Source: Calothrix anomala FACHB-343 (GTDB lineage Bacteria; Cyanobacteriota; Cyanobacteriia; Cyanobacteriales; Nostocaceae). Taken from it: DNA of 64,000 nt. The notes under the pieces are model-generated. The model did not search any database. It saw only the letters and a program-made list of their open reading frames with translations, and was not told the origin of the DNA. Position 1 is the first letter of the stretch. Each line of letters begins with the position of its first letter. Shown piece after piece: positions 62,568 through 64,000 of this stretch. The DNA lies in the NCBI RefSeq assembly GCF_014696435.1, contig NZ_JACJQG010000021.1:53768-117767 (forward strand). The letters are read 5' to 3'. Both the position numbers and the translations under genes were made by a program.

Positions 62568-63327
62568 GGGATGAACTCAGCTTTCATCGCCTGCCTATGA
62601 GTAGTATATATACTTACTCACAGGTTATTGATAGCAAGAACATTGAAGTGTCAGGCAGTAAAATTCATTAACATTGTGACCAAGCAGGTTTGACTAGTTC
62701 ATAATCCCACATCACATGATAATGCTTTTCTATTAGTTATCCAGAAAAGAACGCTCCACACAAATCAAATTGGATTGCTATATATCTTGAATAAAGATAA
62801 TCTCAACATAAATAAAGCTCCTCACAGAAATATAGAGGAGCTTTAAATTTTTTAAACAGCTAATGACTAAAAATAATATAACTTCGCTGATAGATATAAG
62901 CGTCTGTCTATAGAAAGGCAATTGTATGAATTAAATTTGTCATTTAAATTACAAAAATTTTTAAATAAATGCGGAATAACTATTGTCAGGGAAACAAGCT
63001 CAACTAGCAATTTGGGCGATCGCTGATTTTAACCTATCGCAATTTAAATATCAAATTAAGCGATCGCATCTCTTGCGTCTGTCTGTTGCATTTGGTAGCC
63101 AAAACCGAGAATTTCTCTACCGTCACCTAACTGATCTCCTAATCCAGTTGCGTAAGTCCTGAGTACTACTAATCACACACTTTGGAAATCTTCTGTAATC
63201 GTTGCAGGCTGCTTGCAACAATCAATGTTTTAAGCTCGTCTAGGAAGTTAACATCCAACCTCCTAACTATACCTAGATTTTTCTCTAACTCAGGTCATAG
63301 AATACCGTTATTTAGCCAAGAACTAGT
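62568..63327. other. Intergenic region, mostly without signal
   Basis: Contains the terminator at 62814-62852. Near 63146-63164 the sequence CAGTTGCGTAAGTCCT resembles a lone end of the GGACTTACGCA element family. HIP1 sites lie at 63018 and 63060. No gene was found. Confidence 0.45.
62814..62852 (+). terminator. Intrinsic terminator
   Basis: AAAGCTCCTC pairs perfectly with GAGGAGCTTT around an 11-base loop, followed by AAATTTTTT. It could end the transcript of the 62280 gene, 247 bases away, or an unseen small RNA in between. Confidence 0.7.
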
Positions 63328-63559
63328 TAAGTAAGTCGGTGAGAAAAATTCAATGTATGTAAAGAAATATAAATTAACCGTAGGGTGTGTTATGCCATAG
63401 GCTAGCGCACCTTGAATTGTTGACGGTGAAGCAGCGCTGCGGGAGGGTTTCCCTCCGCAGGCGACTGCTGAACCCGAAGGGTGCGTTTACTCCGTCAGAC
63501 AACACACCCTACATTTAAATTTCTTCACATAGTTTGAAATATTAGCGCCGACTTACTTA
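63328..63559. mobile_element. 232-bp MITE with long imperfect inverted repeats
   Basis: The ends TAAGTAAGTCGG / CCGACTTACTTA are inverted; further in, TATGTAAAGAAATATAAATT pairs with ATTTAAATTTCTTCACATA, and GTAGGGTGTGTT pairs exactly with AACACACCCTAC (63380-63391 and 63501-63512). The stem totals about 60 bp per side. The core is a cassette with GGTGAAGCAGCGCTGCGGGAG and GAACCCGAAGGGTGCG. It lies 76 bases upstream of the aminotransferase fragment. Confidence 0.75.
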
Positions 63560-63634
63560 TTTAGCGATCGCCTACAATATACGATAAATTGATCAATTTA
63601 AAGTATATTAGGAAATTATCTCAGAGGAATCAAC

Positions 63635-63817
63635 GTGACTCCGCTAGGAAAGCCAAGAATTTCAGATAAAGCAAACCAGTTCACAGAGTCAGTCATTCGG
63701 GAAATGACGAGAGTCGCATTACAGTATGGTGCGGTGAACTTGGCGCAGGGATTTCCTGATTTTCCTTGTCCGCTAGAGTTGAAACAAGCAGCAATTGCCG
63801 CAATTACAGAGGATATT
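63635..63817 (+). pseudogene. PLP-dependent aminotransferase, N-terminal fragment
   Basis: From the GTG at 63635 the first 60 residues (RISDKANQFTESVIREMTRVALQYGAVNLAQGFPDFPCPLELKQAAIAAITEDI, in outline) are the N-terminus of a class I/II aminotransferase of the methionine/kynurenine type, where NLAQGFPDF is characteristic. At about 63817 the sequence switches to the insertion-sequence end AGGGACTTCCAG. The usual continuation (NQYAITWG) is missing. The rest of the gene may lie beyond the element, outside the window. The open frame to 63973 past this point is not native. Confidence 0.85.
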
Positions 63818-63872
63818 AGGGACTTCCAGAGAATAAAATATACAACTTATAAGAATGATAATCATTCTGGTG

Positions 63873-63916
63873 GGGAAGGAAGAGGTTGCCAACGGCAACC
63901 TCTTCCTTCCCTTTTT
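63873..63916 (+). terminator. Strong hairpin in the insertion sequence leader
   Basis: GGGAAGGAAGAGGTTGCC pairs perfectly with GGCAACCTCTTCCTTCCC over 18 bp around a 3-base loop, followed by TTTTT. It would stop transcription entering the element from the broken host gene, a usual way to keep transposase expression low. Confidence 0.8.
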
Positions 63917-63964
63917 GTAGTAAATTCAATGATGATTCGATTTTTGAATGTACATAGGTGTCAA

Positions 63965-64000
63965 TGGAATTAACAGATTCATTGAAAAACTTGTTGAAGG
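63965..64000 (+). CDS. Start of a probable transposase (partial)
   Basis: ATG at 63965 begins MELTDSLKNLLK, cut by the window end. The opening resembles, from memory, that of ISAzo13-type transposases. Only 12 codons are visible, so the family is tentative. It lies about 150 bases inside the element's left end. Confidence 0.45.

Larger units (their letters stand above)
63818..64000 (+). mobile_element. Insertion sequence, left end (runs off the window)
   Basis: Starts AGGGACTTCCAGAGAATAAA, nearly the same as the MITE end at 7399. It contains a 15-bp imperfect palindrome GAATGATAATCATTC (63852-63866), a perfect 18-bp terminator-like stem and then a probable transposase start at 63965. The right end is not in the window. 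Confidence 0.75.

Overview
The window comes from a filamentous, probably heterocyst-forming, nitrogen-fixing cyanobacterium (Nostocales type). The evidence is the abundance of the HIP1 octamer GCGATCGC, many tracts of degenerate heptamer repeats (GTCAATG/GTTGACG types, the STRR class known from heterocystous cyanobacteria), a nifV-nifZ-nifT cluster beside cysE, a fused PanC-Cmk enzyme, a Calvin-cycle type gap2, a CYP38/TLP40-like lumenal cyclophilin and a CYP110-like P450. No rRNA, tRNA or CRISPR array was recognised.

Layout. 0.2-8.5 kb: lipase-like hydrolase, sodB, panC/cmk, rlpA, glutaminase. 8.8-12 kb: a WGR/beta-propeller protein, then decayed genes (a DUF4336 gene with one in-frame stop, a truncated DUF6717 gene, a 195-bp MITE). 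12-19.2 kb: housekeeping genes (LMW phosphatase, YbaB, murB, murC, nadD, gap2, thiL). 19.3-27.5 kb: Uma2 protein, cyclophilin, efp-accB, an ArsR regulator, a GerMN protein, proS, an acyltransferase. 27.5-31 kb: accessory genes (Rpn-like nuclease, small antitoxin-like protein, SMI1/KNR4-HEAT protein, Uma2). 31.1-35.8 kb: a 2Fe-2S protein, nifVZT, two small conserved proteins and cysE, all on the minus strand. 35.8-39 kb: repeat-rich, with a 21-bp minisatellite, an orphan HicB and a truncated Rpn gene. 39-49 kb: P450, small membrane protein, DUF1400 protein, an OmpR-type regulator with a class A PBP, a CHASE3-like sensor kinase and a PgpH-like HD phosphodiesterase. 49-59.5 kb: DUF3267 protease-like protein, tandem-repeat membrane protein, type II thioesterase, penicillin/AHL acylase operon, BASS transporter, Cache sensor kinase. 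59.5-64 kb: gene-poor and repeat-rich, ending in an aminotransferase gene broken by an insertion sequence that runs off the window.

Functional links: murC/murB, rlpA and the PBP serve the envelope. efp-accB and panC/cmk are usual cyanobacterial arrangements. nifV makes homocitrate for the nitrogenase cofactor and nifZ/nifT are maturation accessories; the nitrogenase genes lie elsewhere. No NRPS/PKS is present to explain the type II thioesterase.

The least ordinary content is between the genes: several families of small inverted-repeat elements, some nested in each other; one family whose ends match the insertion sequence at the right edge; a hairpin cassette with a constant scaffold and variable stems; a 20-bp palindrome always sitting in heptamer tracts; and a direct repeat of about 140 bp flanking the regulator-PBP pair. 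All calls are from reading the sequence; no database search was run.
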